44,435 nt of DNA from assembly GCA_035719045.1 (NCBI GenBank), contig DASTGO010000010.1:1-44435 (forward strand). Reading direction: 5' to 3'. Position numbers and translations under genes: made by a program. Shown here piece after piece: positions 1 to 8,964 of the stretch; position 1 is the first letter of the stretch; each line of letters starts with the position of its first letter. Under the pieces are notes generated by a model that searched no databases, was not told the DNA's origin, and was given only the letters and a program-made list of their open reading frames with translations. Source of the DNA: DASTGO01 sp035719045 (GTDB lineage: Bacteria > Actinomycetota > Actinomycetes > Actinomycetales > Kineosporiaceae).

Positions 1-197
1 ACGGCGCGGCGGCTTCGGTCGTAGCGTGTGAAGGGTGCGACGGGCTGGCTCACCAACCCGTCTGCCGACCGTGTGGTCTGGCCATTTATCGAGGTGCCAG
101 CCTGTCGCATCTCGTCGCGGTGTGGCTCGAAAGAGGCGCGAACACAGTCGATCTGAAATCAGACATTCCCTCCGCGACTTCACGTCTCGTCGTAGGA

Positions 198-525
198 GGA
201 GGGCTGCGGATCGGCGAGGTCTGCGCGCTGCGCTGGGCGGCTGTCGACGATGCTGGCCCGACGTGGGCCCGCCGGGGCCACCTCCGGCAGCGTCGTGTTC
301 CCCAGCCCGCTCGGACAAACCCGCGACCGTTCGAACACCACCGGAGATCTGCGCCGGGCTTTCGACCGCGCCGGCGTCTCGTGGGTCAGCTCCCACACCC
401 TGCGCAAGACCGTGGCGACCCGCCTCGACGACGCCGGGCTCAGTGCCCGCCCGTCGCTGACGCAGGACGTGTACCTGAGCCGCAAGGTCGCCGGCCCGGC
501 CGCGGCCCGGGTGCTCGAGATGTGA
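198..525 (+). pseudogene. tyrosine recombinase (phage/ICE integrase) remnant
   Basis: Two pieces of a tyrosine integrase are seen in different frames. The first, about 198-245, reads GLRIGEVCALRW, the box carrying the first catalytic Arg. The second, about 280-525, reads VVFPSPLG, then SHTLRKTVATRLDDAGLSAR (His-x-x-Arg box), then TQDVYLSRK with the nucleophilic Tyr. Between the boxes a frameshift and a deletion of much of the catalytic domain separate the pieces. The usual IADQLGHA-type stretch just before the Tyr segment is also missing. The protein cannot be active. The remnant ends about 60 bp from the 3' end of a tRNA-Lys gene, the usual position of an integrase next to its attachment site, so it marks an old insertion. 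Confidence 0.8.
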
Positions 526-588
526 GGCGCAAAAGTGGTCGTCAAGTGGTCATGCGCGACGGCCTGATGGCCAGAGATCCCGGATTTG

Positions 589-661
<73 letters not shown>

Positions 662-1144
662 AACGGGTGTTGAGGCTAGCAGGACCTCGGCCGCAGAGGG
701 AAATCGGTTGACCGGCAAGGCCCTCGGGAGGTTCTCCCGGTCCCCTGGGTCGCAGCCCCTGCATCCCCCTCCTGACCCTGCGTCACGGTCCGGGCCACCG
801 GGCTCCGCCGCGCTCCAGGTGGCCTCGGGACCCCAACTGGTCCCAGGAGGGCACACAGCGGCCCCACAGCGCCGTGGACAGGCATCTCCTCCCCCGAACC
901 CCTGGGGACCCGCACCAGGCCGCCACCGGCCGACCCCTGGGGACTCACACCAGGCCGCCACCGGCGGACCCGGGCAGGAGCATGCGCACGCCGGACAGGA
1001 GGCGCTCCGGCTCGGCTGCGGCCTGAACCCGCTCGCCCGACCTCACCGCGGCCCTGTGCCTGCGGGCACGGAAGCCCCCATGCGCAGCCCGGGCCAGCCC
1101 CGGCACCTGCCTGCCGGCACGAACAGCCAGCGGGGTACTCGTAC
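662..1144. other. gene-poor interval between tRNA-Lys and sigma-like gene
   Basis: About 480 bp with no convincing gene. Open frames on both strands are compositionally GC-rich, without recognisable domains or ribosome sites. The only clear structure is a 35-bp direct repeat at 898-967. Confidence 0.5.
898..967. repeat. two tandem 35-bp direct repeats
   Basis: Copy 1 (898-932) and copy 2 (933-967) both start ACCCCTGGGGAC and share CACCAGGCCGCCACCGGC. They differ at a few positions. Each begins with the short palindrome CCCCTGGGG. No function is evident. Confidence 0.75.
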
Positions 1145-2740
1145 TCAGCTGCGGCGGTGCTGCACCAGGGCGGCCAGCGCCCGCTTGCGGACCCACTCCC
1201 GGGGCTCGTCCAGTTCCGACCACCGGCGCCGTACGTCGGTCATCGCCTCCTGCGCGAGCTGCGCTGCCTGGGCCGGGGGCGAACCCTCGGCCATCAGCGC
1301 GGCCAGCAACTCAGGCAGGTACTCCCGGTAGAAAGCGTCGAAGGCCTCCGGGTCGACGAACGGCTCCGGCGACCGGGCGGCTTGCCCGGCGGCCTGGCGC
1401 AGCAACGGGTTCGGTGGGAGCACCGGTCCCGACGGAGCGGGCGGCGGACTGACCAGGGCCGACTCGCTGAGCGCCTCCCAGCCTCGCGACGCGACGGGCT
1501 CGTCCGTCGGCTCGTCCGTCGGCTGGCGACGGCGGCGGCGGGCGTTGGTCAACCCCTGCTGGTAACTGTCCAGCCGGCGGCGCACCAGGCCGGCGTCGAC
1601 CCGCGGCGCTTCGCCGAAGATGCTGCGTGACGTGCCGAGGTCGGTGGCCGAGGGCACCGTGTTGGCTCCCGGACGCCGTTGCGGCAGTCCGGACGTGGAC
1701 AACCCGGCGACCTCGGGCTCGGCCGCGGCACGGGCGTTCGCCGCACGCCAGCCGCCGTCGTCCAGAGCGGCCCACGAACTGCCGGAACCCTCCACCGGTC
1801 CGGAGGCGAACCAGGCGGACACCGAGTCGAAGATCGGCGTCCCGACCGACAGCAGGTCCACCGTGGACAGCGGCGCATCCAGCGCGGTGTGTGTCACGGG
1901 CGGCTCCCAGGGCGGGGCGGACCCACTCCATCCGGTGCCGGAGGGTTCCCAGCCCGGAGAGGACGCCGGACCGGGCGCAGGCCCGGGGTGGACCGGGAAG
2001 GAGCCGGTCATCGGGCCCCGGGGTGACCAGGCAGGGGACGGCGCAGGCGCCGGCATCGGCCGGCCCGGGTCCCCCATCCGAGCCTGCCCGGCCAGACGCT
2101 CGGCGACCCGGCGGCGCATCGCCCAGCGCTCGGGATCCCCGTGCCCCAGCGCCCGGTTGAGCGCCAGGAAGTCGTCCGGGGACAGCGGTCCGGGGCGTCC
2201 GCGCAGTGCCGTGGTGCCGGCCTCCACGGCCGGGACCAGCATCCGCAGCGCCTCGCCTCGGGCGCCGTCGACCAGGCTCTCCGGGACTCCGATGATCTCG
2301 GCTGCCTCCGCGGTGCCGAATCCGCACATCTCCCGCAGCAGGACCGCATGACGGGTCATCTCGGGCAACCGGTCCAGGGCGTCCTGCAGCACGGTGAGCC
2401 GGGACACCTCCGGCGGGCCCCACAGCGTGGACGGCGCCGACTCGGCCAGCGCATCCCCCCAGCCGGGGCGGCCCTGGTACGCACGGTCGGCGGCGATCCG
2501 CTGCGCGCGTGCGTACAGGTAGACCTCCGGCCTGCGGTAGCCGCCGAGGCTGGGCCAGGTGGTGGCGACCTCGAGGAAGGCCTGGCCGGCCACGTCCTCG
2601 GCCTCGGCGATACCTGCTCCGCGGTCGCTGCTGCCGAGATAGGCGACGAGCCGGGCGACCTCGCGGTCATGCAGCGCGGGAACGCCGCCGTCGGGGCGTA
2701 GACCGCCGTCGAGCATCGGGTACGGGGTCTCAGCCACCAT
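1145..2740 (-). CDS. sigma-70-family-like protein with duplicated region-2-like domain
   Basis: A 531-residue protein read from ATG 2740, which has GGGGAG about 6 nt upstream; a GTG at 2767 is an alternative. The N-terminal part (about 20-95) resembles sigma region 2 (AEDVAGQAFLEVATTWPSL). Residues about 110-165 resemble region 4, with the helix-turn-helix stretch LREMCGFGTAEAAEIIGVP. A long Pro/Ser/Gly-rich low-complexity middle follows. The last 75 residues (FDAFYREYLPELL to VRRRWSELDEPREWVRKRAL) again look like a sigma region 2. The order region 2, region 4, linker, region 2 is unusual. It could be an ECF-type sigma factor or a regulator built from sigma modules. No anti-sigma gene is adjacent. 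The sigma assignment comes from motif recognition by eye. Confidence 0.7.
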   Translation of the reverse strand: MVAETPYPMLDGGLRPDGGVPALHDREVARLVAYLGSSDRGAGIAEAEDVAGQAFLEVATTWPSLGGYRRPEVYLYARAQRIAADRAYQGRPGWGDALAESAPSTLWGPPEVSRLTVLQDALDRLPEMTRHAVLLREMCGFGTAEAAEIIGVPESLVDGARGEALRMLVPAVEAGTTALRGRPGPLSPDDFLALNRALGHGDPERWAMRRRVAERLAGQARMGDPGRPMPAPAPSPAWSPRGPMTGSFPVHPGPAPGPASSPGWEPSGTGWSGSAPPWEPPVTHTALDAPLSTVDLLSVGTPIFDSVSAWFASGPVEGSGSSWAALDDGGWRAANARAAAEPEVAGLSTSGLPQRRPGANTVPSATDLGTSRSIFGEAPRVDAGLVRRRLDSYQQGLTNARRRRRQPTDEPTDEPVASRGWEALSESALVSPPPAPSGPVLPPNPLLRQAAGQAARSPEPFVDPEAFDAFYREYLPELLAALMAEGSPPAQAAQLAQEAMTDVRRRWSELDEPREWVRKRALAALVQHRRS

Positions 2741-3121
2741 GCACAGCTCCCCGCACCTGCGGGCCACGGAGTTCAGTCATGATGCTCGTCACCGCACTGT
2801 GGCGGCCGACATCCTCCTGCTCGAGACTCGGCTGGCGGCCCTTCGACCCTTCGACGATTCCATCGCCCACCGGACCCACGAAGGGCCCGTAGGGACCGGA
2901 CCAGGCTAGCGTCATCTGCCTCCGGCGTCGCCAAGGCGTTTGGGTGGAACCTCTCACCGACCGCCACCCGAGCCTCACGATCGCAACTTTCCGTCAAGCA
3001 TCAAGCAACAATACGTGACCGCGAGGGGTGCCTTTCACCATGTCGCCCCTCGCGGTCGGTGATCGTGGTCGCCGTGCGGGCCGATGTGAGGCCGCCCGGC
3101 GGAGCCGACCGCCGCACCCGA
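2741..3121. other. intergenic region with ara operon 3' hairpin
   Basis: About 380 bp without a credible gene. It holds the upstream region of the sigma-like gene and the strong hairpin at 3017-3057 that follows the arabinose/sugar-transport operon. Confidence 0.5.
3017..3057 (-). terminator. hairpin terminating the ara/sugar ABC operon
   Basis: A perfect 12-bp inverted repeat (GACCGCGAGGGG at 3017-3028, CCCCTCGCGGTC at 3046-3057) with a 17-nt loop. It lies 65 bp beyond the permease stop on the minus strand. The sequence after it is moderately AT-rich (ACGTATTGTTGCTTG) but has no clean T-run, so it is a terminator candidate rather than a textbook one. Confidence 0.6.
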
Positions 3122-4372
3122 TCAGCGCGGGGAGGCTTCCGCGCGGCGCTTGGTCCAGACGTCGAAGGCGACCGCGGCCAGCAGGACGACGCCCTTCACC
3201 AGCATCACCCGCTCGCTCGGGGACCCGATCAGGGACATCCCGTTGTTGATCACTCCCATGATCAGGCCGCCGGTGATCGCGCCCGCCACCTTCCCGACGC
3301 CGCCCTGGACGGCCGCCCCGCCGATGAACGAGGCCGCGATCGCGTCCAGCTCGAAGTTCGTCCCGGCGGTCGGCCCGGCCTGGTTGAGCCGGCCCGCGAA
3401 GATCACTCCGGCCAGCGCCGCCAGCACGCCCATGTTGACGAAGATCCAGAAGGTCACCCTCCGGACGTCCACCCCGGACAGCCGGGCAGCCTGGAGGTTC
3501 CCCCCGACGGCATAGATGTGGCGGCCGAACACCGTCCGCCCGGCGATCGCGCTGTACCCCAGCACGAGACCGGCCAGCAGCACCAGCACCCAGGGCAGGT
3601 TCTTGAACCGGGCGAGCTGGACCACCAGGAACAGCACCCCGGCCGCGGCCCCGACCATCTTCAACGCGAACAGCGGCAACGGGTCCACGGCCTGCCGGTA
3701 GCTCAGCCGCGCAGCCCGGGCCCGCCACTGGGTCACCACGATGCCGCCCACCGCGACCAGCGCGACCAGGATGCTGAACAGGTCCGCACCGCCGAGCGGC
3801 CCGAGGCCGATGTTGCCGAGGTAGCCCGCGGTGAAGCCGTTGGACAGGGTGCGCACCGGGTCCGGGAACGGGCCGATGCCCTGATTGCCGAGCACGGTCA
3901 GGGTCAGCGCCCGGAAGACCAGCATTCCCGCCAGGGTGACGATGAACGCCGGAATCCCGAAGTAGGCCACCCAGTAGCCCTGCCAGGCCCCGATCACCGC
4001 CCCGAAGACCAGCGTGATCAGCAGGGCCACGGGCCACGGCACGTCGTGGTTGACCATGAGCACGGCCGCGACCGCACCGCTGACAGCCACCAGCGAACCG
4101 GCGGACAGGTCGATGTGCCCGGCGATGATGATGAGGATCATCCCGATGGCAAGGATGAGGATGTAGCTGTTCTGCACGATGATGTTCGAGATGTTCTGCG
4201 GCTGTAGCAACGCCCCGTCGGTGAGGAGCGAGAAGAGCACGACGATCAGCAGGAACGCGACGTAGATGCCGCTCTCCCGCACGTTGAACGAGAGTCGGCG
4301 ACCGCCGCGGGAGACGGAGGCCTCGCCCTCGCCGGTCGACGGGCTGTCGATCCCGGTCGGCGCGATGCTCAT
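3122..4372 (-). CDS. gguB: sugar ABC transporter permease (GguB/XylH/MmsB type)
   Basis: A 416-residue, very hydrophobic inner-membrane permease of the ribose/xylose carbohydrate-uptake-2 family. Family stretches are visible: GHIDLSAGSLVAVSG near the N-terminal third, AVGGNLQAARLSGVDV in the cytoplasmic loop that contacts the ATPase, and ELDAIAASFIGGAAVQGGVG near the C-terminus. It forms the channel through which sugar bound by the ChvE-like protein (6062-7192) passes, powered by the ATPase at 4369-5907. Start and stop overlap the upstream ATPase gene by 4 bp (ATGA), so translation is coupled. It is the last gene of the operon that begins with araB, so L-arabinose or a related pentose is the likely substrate. 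Confidence 0.9.
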   Translation of the reverse strand: MSIAPTGIDSPSTGEGEASVSRGGRRLSFNVRESGIYVAFLLIVVLFSLLTDGALLQPQNISNIIVQNSYILILAIGMILIIIAGHIDLSAGSLVAVSGAVAAVLMVNHDVPWPVALLITLVFGAVIGAWQGYWVAYFGIPAFIVTLAGMLVFRALTLTVLGNQGIGPFPDPVRTLSNGFTAGYLGNIGLGPLGGADLFSILVALVAVGGIVVTQWRARAARLSYRQAVDPLPLFALKMVGAAAGVLFLVVQLARFKNLPWVLVLLAGLVLGYSAIAGRTVFGRHIYAVGGNLQAARLSGVDVRRVTFWIFVNMGVLAALAGVIFAGRLNQAGPTAGTNFELDAIAASFIGGAAVQGGVGKVAGAITGGLIMGVINNGMSLIGSPSERVMLVKGVVLLAAVAFDVWTKRRAEASPR

Positions 4373-5907
4373 GCGGACTGCTCCTGTTCCATGGTCATGT
4401 AGTGCATGAGTTGCTCCTGCGTGGCGTGCTCGCGGTCCACCTCACCGGTGATCCGGCCACCGGAGAGGGTGTAGATCCGATCGCACAGTCCGAGCAGCTC
4501 CGGCAGTTCGGAGGAGATGAGCAGGATGGCCTTCCCCTCGTCCGCCAGGCGGTTGATGATCGTGTAGATCTCGTACTTGGCGCCCACGTCGATGCCGCGG
4601 GTGGGTTCGTCGAGGATGAGCACATCGGGATCCGTGAAGATCCACTTCGACAACACGACCTTCTGCTGGTTGCCGCCGCTCAGCTTCCCCGCGCCGACGA
4701 GCACGTTGGGCGCCTTGATGTTCAGGTCCTGCCGGTAGCGGGCGGCCACGTCGTACTCGCGGTTGTCGTCGACCCAGCCGCCCCGGGCGAGTTTCGCCAG
4801 CGCCGCCGACGACACGTTCCGCTTGATGTCCGCGATCAGGTTGAGGCCGTAACGCTTGCGGTCCTCGGTGGCGTAGGCGATGCCGTTGGCGATGGCCGCG
4901 CGGACGCTGTGCACGTCGATCGGCGTGCCGTCCTTGAGCACCCGCCCGGAGATCCCGGTCCCCCAGCTGCGGCCGAAGATGCTCATCGCCAGCTCGGTAC
5001 GCCCGGCACCCATCAGGCCGGCCAGCCCGACGATCTCGCCGCGCCGCAGGACCAGGTTCGCCCCGGCCACCACGACCCGTCCGTGCTGGGTGGGGCTGTG
5101 CACGGTCCAGTCCTCCACACGGAGGATCTCCGACCCGATCCGGGGCTCCCGCGGCGGGAACCGGTGGTCGAGGTCCCGGCCGACCATCGACCGGATGATC
5201 CGTTCCTGGCTGACCCCGTCACCGGCCATGTCGAGGGTCTCGATGGTGCGCCCGTCCCGCAGCACGGTGGTGCGGTCGGCGATCTCCTCGATCTCGTTGA
5301 GCTTGTGGCTGATGATGACGCTCGTGATGCCCTGGGCCTGCAGCCCGCGCAGCAGGTCCAGCAGGTGTTCGGAGTCGTCGTCGTTCAGCGCGGCCGTCGG
5401 CTCGTCGAGGATGAGCAGCTTCACCTTCTTGCTCAAGGCCTTCGCGATCTCGACGAGCTGCTGCTTGCCGACGCCGAGGTCCTGGATCCTCGTCACCGGG
5501 TTCTCGGCCAGCCCCACCCGGTGCAGCAGCTCGGCGGCGACGGCATTGGTGCGGTTCCAGTTGATCAGGCCCCGGCTGGCCTGCTCGTTGCCGAGGAAGA
5601 TGTTCTCGGCGATGGACAGCTGCGGCACCAGGGCCAGTTCCTGGTGGATGATGACGATGCCGCGGTCCTCGCTGTCGCGGATCCCGCCGAACGCGCAGGG
5701 TGCGCCGTCGAACTCGATCTCACCCTCGTAGGAGCCGTGCGGGTACACCCCGGACAGCACCTTCATCAGGGTGGACTTCCCGGCGCCGTTCTCCCCGCAG
5801 ATGGCGTGGATCTCGCCCTGCCGGACCGTGAGGTTGACGTCCTCCAGCGCCGTGACGCCGGGGAAACGCTTGGTGATCCCCCTCATGTGCAGGATGTCAT
5901 TGCTCAT
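4369..5907 (-). CDS. gguA: sugar ABC transporter ATP-binding protein (GguA/XylG/MmsA type)
   Basis: A 512-residue double-nucleotide-binding-domain ATPase of the CUT2 family. The first half has Walker A GENGAGKS, Q-loop region VIIHQELALVPQLS, and Walker B LLILDEPTAAL. The second half has the degenerate Walker A GLMGAGRTELA typical of the family, signature LSGGNQQKVVLSKW and Walker B VLILDEPTRGIDVGAKYE. Length and order match XylG/MmsA. It energises uptake with permease 3122-4372 and binding protein 6062-7192. A 155-bp gap holding a 17-bp-stem hairpin separates it from the binding-protein gene. Confidence 0.92.
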   Translation of the reverse strand: MSNDILHMRGITKRFPGVTALEDVNLTVRQGEIHAICGENGAGKSTLMKVLSGVYPHGSYEGEIEFDGAPCAFGGIRDSEDRGIVIIHQELALVPQLSIAENIFLGNEQASRGLINWNRTNAVAAELLHRVGLAENPVTRIQDLGVGKQQLVEIAKALSKKVKLLILDEPTAALNDDDSEHLLDLLRGLQAQGITSVIISHKLNEIEEIADRTTVLRDGRTIETLDMAGDGVSQERIIRSMVGRDLDHRFPPREPRIGSEILRVEDWTVHSPTQHGRVVVAGANLVLRRGEIVGLAGLMGAGRTELAMSIFGRSWGTGISGRVLKDGTPIDVHSVRAAIANGIAYATEDRKRYGLNLIADIKRNVSSAALAKLARGGWVDDNREYDVAARYRQDLNIKAPNVLVGAGKLSGGNQQKVVLSKWIFTDPDVLILDEPTRGIDVGAKYEIYTIINRLADEGKAILLISSELPELLGLCDRIYTLSGGRITGEVDREHATQEQLMHYMTMEQEQSA

Positions 5908-5960
5908 GGGCTGGTGCCTCCGCCCGCGGTGGAACGGGCTGTCGTCGGGTGTTCGCGGTG

Positions 5961-6011
5961 GCCGCCCCCGCCGTCCGGCACGCGGGTGACCGGACGGACG
6001 GCGGGGGCGGC
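5961..6011 (-). promoter_or_regulatory. intercistronic hairpin downstream of chvE-like gene
   Basis: A perfect 17-bp inverted repeat (GCCGCCCCCGCCGTCCG at 5961-5977 and its complement at 5995-6011) with a 17-nt loop. It sits between the binding-protein stop and the ATPase start. Such structures after substrate-binding-protein genes commonly protect the upstream mRNA end or reduce read-through, giving more binding protein than ATPase. The role here is inferred. Confidence 0.65.
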
Positions 6012-6061
6012 GGCGGCACGTGGCTGCCGGGAGACGGCCCGGCCGCGGCGATGGTGCGGGA

Positions 6062-7192
6062 TCAGCCGAGCTGGCTCTGGGTGTAGTAGCCCGCCCCGAC
6101 CAGCACCGAGCTGTAGTTCGACTTGTCGACGATCACCGGCTGCAGCAGCTGCGACGGGACCACCTTGATGCCGTTGTTGTAGTCCTTGGTGTTGTTCACC
6201 TGCGGCTGCTTGCCCTTGAGCACGTCATCGGCCATCGTCACGGTGACCTTGGCCAGCTCACGGGTGTCCTTGAAGATCGTCGAGTACTGCTCGCCGGCGA
6301 TGATCGACTTCACGCTGGCCAGCTCGGCGTCCTGCCCGGTGACCACCGGGTACGGCTGACCGGCGGTGCCGTAGCCGTTGCTCTTCAGCGCCGACAGGAT
6401 GCCGATGGACAGGCCGTCGTAGGGGGACAGCACGCCCTGGACCTTGGTCCCGCTGCTGTAGGTCTTGGTGAGCAGGTCCTCCATCCGCTTCTGCGCCGTG
6501 GCCGGGTCCCACCGCAGGATGGCGACGGTCTTGAAGTCGGTCTGCCCGCTCTTGACCACGAGCTTGCCGGAGTCGATGAACGGCTTGAGGGTGTCCATCG
6601 CCCCGTTGAAGAAGAAGGTGGCGTTGTTGTCGTCCGGCGAGCCGGCGAACAGCTCCACGTTGAACGGACCCTTGGCGTCGCCGTCGGTGCCGTCCGCCTT
6701 CTTCAGGCCCAGCCCGGTGAGCAGGGAGGTCGCCTGCTCCACCCCCACCTTGTAGTTGTCGAAGGTGGCGTAGTAGTTGACGTTCGGGCTGTTGCGGATC
6801 AGCCGGTCGTAGGCGATGACCGGGATCTTCTTGTCCGCCGCCTCCTGCAGCTGCGTGGTGATCGCGGTGCCGTCGATCGAGGCGATGACGAGAACCTTCG
6901 CACCCTTGGTGATCTGGTTCTCGATCTGGTTCACCTGGGTCGGGATGTCGTTCTCCGCGTATTGCAGGTCGACCTTGTACCCGAGCTTCTCCAGTCCGGC
7001 CTTGAGGTTGTCCCCGTCGTGGATCCAGCGCTCGGAGGACTTCGTCGGCATGGTGACCCCGATCAGGGCACCAGCCGAGCCGCTGCTGCTGGAGGACGCG
7101 GTGTCGGTCGTCTTCGCGCTGGAACCGCAGGCGGCCAGTCCGAGGGCGAGGACCAGGCCGAGGCCGGCTGTAGTGGCTCGACGCAGTCGCAT
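6062..7192 (-). CDS. chvE: sugar-binding lipoprotein (ChvE/XylF type)
   Basis: A 376-residue extracytoplasmic solute-binding protein. Residues 1-22 form a lipoprotein signal with lipobox LAAC, followed by a Ser/Ala-rich linker. The periplasmic-binding-protein-type-I fold begins at IGVTMPTKSSERWIHDGDNL and contains ASIDGTAITTQLQEAADKKIPVIAYDRLI, as in ChvE/MmsE-type multiple-sugar-binding proteins. It would capture arabinose, xylose or related sugars and deliver them to GguAB. It lies 139 bp after araA in the same direction, so it is probably transcribed from the araB promoter, although a local promoter cannot be excluded. A strong hairpin follows the gene. Confidence 0.9.
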   Translation of the reverse strand: MRLRRATTAGLGLVLALGLAACGSSAKTTDTASSSSSGSAGALIGVTMPTKSSERWIHDGDNLKAGLEKLGYKVDLQYAENDIPTQVNQIENQITKGAKVLVIASIDGTAITTQLQEAADKKIPVIAYDRLIRNSPNVNYYATFDNYKVGVEQATSLLTGLGLKKADGTDGDAKGPFNVELFAGSPDDNNATFFFNGAMDTLKPFIDSGKLVVKSGQTDFKTVAILRWDPATAQKRMEDLLTKTYSSGTKVQGVLSPYDGLSIGILSALKSNGYGTAGQPYPVVTGQDAELASVKSIIAGEQYSTIFKDTRELAKVTVTMADDVLKGKQPQVNNTKDYNNGIKVVPSQLLQPVIVDKSNYSSVLVGAGYYTQSQLG

Positions 7193-7295
7193 GGTTCTCC
7201 TTAGGGAATGGTGTGACGACAGCAGGGCCTGAGCTGTCGGTGGTTCGTCCGCCCCCGGACCCGGTGGGTGGCCGGGGAACCGGGAGCGGCACTGG

Positions 7296-7317
7296 GCCGG
7301 CCGCCGTGGCGGTCGGC
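7296..7317 (-). promoter_or_regulatory. hairpin between araA and chvE
   Basis: A 10-bp inverted repeat (GCCGGCCGCC / GGCGGTCGGC, one G-T pair) with a very tight loop, just after the araA stop on the minus strand. It may reduce read-through from araA into the transporter genes. This is structural evidence only. Confidence 0.35.
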
Positions 7318-7331
7318 GCGATCAGGGGTTC

Positions 7332-8861
7332 TCAGCGCACGCCCGGCAAGCCCGCACCCAGGCGGTAGTAGGCGGCGTTCCAGCGCAGCCTGTCCGCGAA
7401 GTCGCCCACGGTGGTGCCGGCGTCGATCAGCGCCAGCTCCGTGGAGAGCATGCCAGCCAGGTCGCGCAGGGTCTCGGTGTCGATCGCCTGGGTCAGCACG
7501 GTGTGGTGCGGGCCGCCGGCGGTCAGCCAGGACTCCGTCGACACCGAGAACGAGGGCCGCGGCTTCCACACCGCGTGCGCGACCGGCAGCCTCGGCAGCG
7601 CCTCGTCCGGCGGCACGACGTCGATCTCGTTGGCCACCAGGCGGAAGCGGTCCCCGAGGTCGGACAGCCCGACGACGACCGCGGGACCGGAACGGGCCGT
7701 GAACACCAGCCGGACCGGGTCCTCCCGGCCGCCGATGCCGAGCGGGTGGATCTCGCAGGACGGCTGCGCCTCAGCGATACTCGGGCAGACCTCGAGCATG
7801 TGGGCGCCGAGGATCTTCGGCTCCCCCGGGCCGAAGTGGTAGGTGTAGTCCTCCATGAACGAGGTGCCCAGGCCGGTACCCGCCCCGGCGGCCTTGAGGG
7901 TGGCCAGCAGAGTGGCCGTCTTCCAGTCCCCCTCGCCGCCGAAGCCGTAACCGTCGGCCATCAGCCGCTGCACGGCCAGACCGGGCAGCTGACGCAGCCC
8001 GCCGAGGTCCTCGAAGTTCGTGGTGAAGGCGCCGAAGCCGCCCTCGGTGAGGAAGTCCCGCAGCCCGGCCTCGATCCGGGCCGCGTACCGCAGCGACTCG
8101 TGCCGCGGCGAGCCCCCGGCCAGCTCCGGGGCCAGCCGGTACAGGTCGGCGTACTCCTTGACCAGCTCGTCGACGCGGACGTCCGGCACGGCGTCCACCC
8201 TGGCCACCAGATCGTTGACGCCGTAGGTGTTCACCGAGACGCCGAACCGCAGCTCGGCCTCGACCTTGTCCCCCTCGGTGACCGCGACGTTGCGCATGTT
8301 GTCACCGAACCTGGCCAGCCGCAGCGACCGCAGCGTGTTCAGGCCGAGCGCCGCCCGGGTCCAGCGGCCGACCCGGGCCACCACCTGCGGGTCGCTGACG
8401 TGCCCGGCGACGGTCTTGCGGGTGACCCCGAGCCGGGTCTGCACGAAGGCGAACTCGCGGTCGCCGTGTGCGGCCTGGTTGAGGTTCATGAAGTCCATGT
8501 CGATGGTCGCCCACGGCAGGGACACGTTCACCTGGGTGTGCAGGTGCAGCAGGGGCTTGCGCAGCAGGTCCAGGCCGCTGATCCACATCTTCGCCGGGGA
8601 GAACGTGTGCATCCAGGCGATGACGCCGATGCACTGCGGGTCGTGGTTGGCCTCGTCGAGGCGGGTGCGGATCGACGCGGAGTCGGTGAGCACCGGCTTC
8701 CAGACCACTTCCGCGACCAGTTCCCCGCTACCCGTGAGCACCCCGGCGATCTGCTGGGACTGCTCCGCCACCTGGGCGAGGGTCTCGGGACCGTACAGGT
8801 GCTGGCTGCCGGTGAGGAACCAGACCTGCGGGCGGGCGGCTGGCGCCGCGGGTGTCGTCAT
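7332..8861 (-). CDS. araA: L-arabinose isomerase
   Basis: A 509-residue enzyme converting L-arabinose to L-ribulose, the first catabolic step, in the cytoplasm. The N-terminus VWFLTGSQHLYGPETL is the hallmark of AraA. The metal-site regions are present: DGYGFGGEGDWKTATL (metal-binding Glu) and TYHFGPGEPKILGAHMLEVC. The C-terminal domain includes TESWLTAGGPHHTVLT. Length is as expected for the family. It follows araD in the order araB-araD-araA, all minus strand. Confidence 0.97.
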   Translation of the reverse strand: MTTPAAPAARPQVWFLTGSQHLYGPETLAQVAEQSQQIAGVLTGSGELVAEVVWKPVLTDSASIRTRLDEANHDPQCIGVIAWMHTFSPAKMWISGLDLLRKPLLHLHTQVNVSLPWATIDMDFMNLNQAAHGDREFAFVQTRLGVTRKTVAGHVSDPQVVARVGRWTRAALGLNTLRSLRLARFGDNMRNVAVTEGDKVEAELRFGVSVNTYGVNDLVARVDAVPDVRVDELVKEYADLYRLAPELAGGSPRHESLRYAARIEAGLRDFLTEGGFGAFTTNFEDLGGLRQLPGLAVQRLMADGYGFGGEGDWKTATLLATLKAAGAGTGLGTSFMEDYTYHFGPGEPKILGAHMLEVCPSIAEAQPSCEIHPLGIGGREDPVRLVFTARSGPAVVVGLSDLGDRFRLVANEIDVVPPDEALPRLPVAHAVWKPRPSFSVSTESWLTAGGPHHTVLTQAIDTETLRDLAGMLSTELALIDAGTTVGDFADRLRWNAAYYRLGAGLPGVR

Positions 8862-8964
8862 GGTGGTGGCCTCCTCAGCCGGTGCGATGCCTCGCGGTTC
8901 GGTGCCTGGGGCGGTGCAGGTGGACGGTGTGCGGGACGGAGGGCTCTTCCAGGCGGTCGAAGGG

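Noticed and set aside
898..967. Possible CRISPR-like array
   Set aside because: Only two directly adjacent copies without spacers; the same reason excludes the pairs at 34041 and 39245.
4402..6168. 588-codon plus-strand open frame
   Set aside because: Antisense to the GguA-type ATPase; Asp/Val/His/Pro-rich and without domains.
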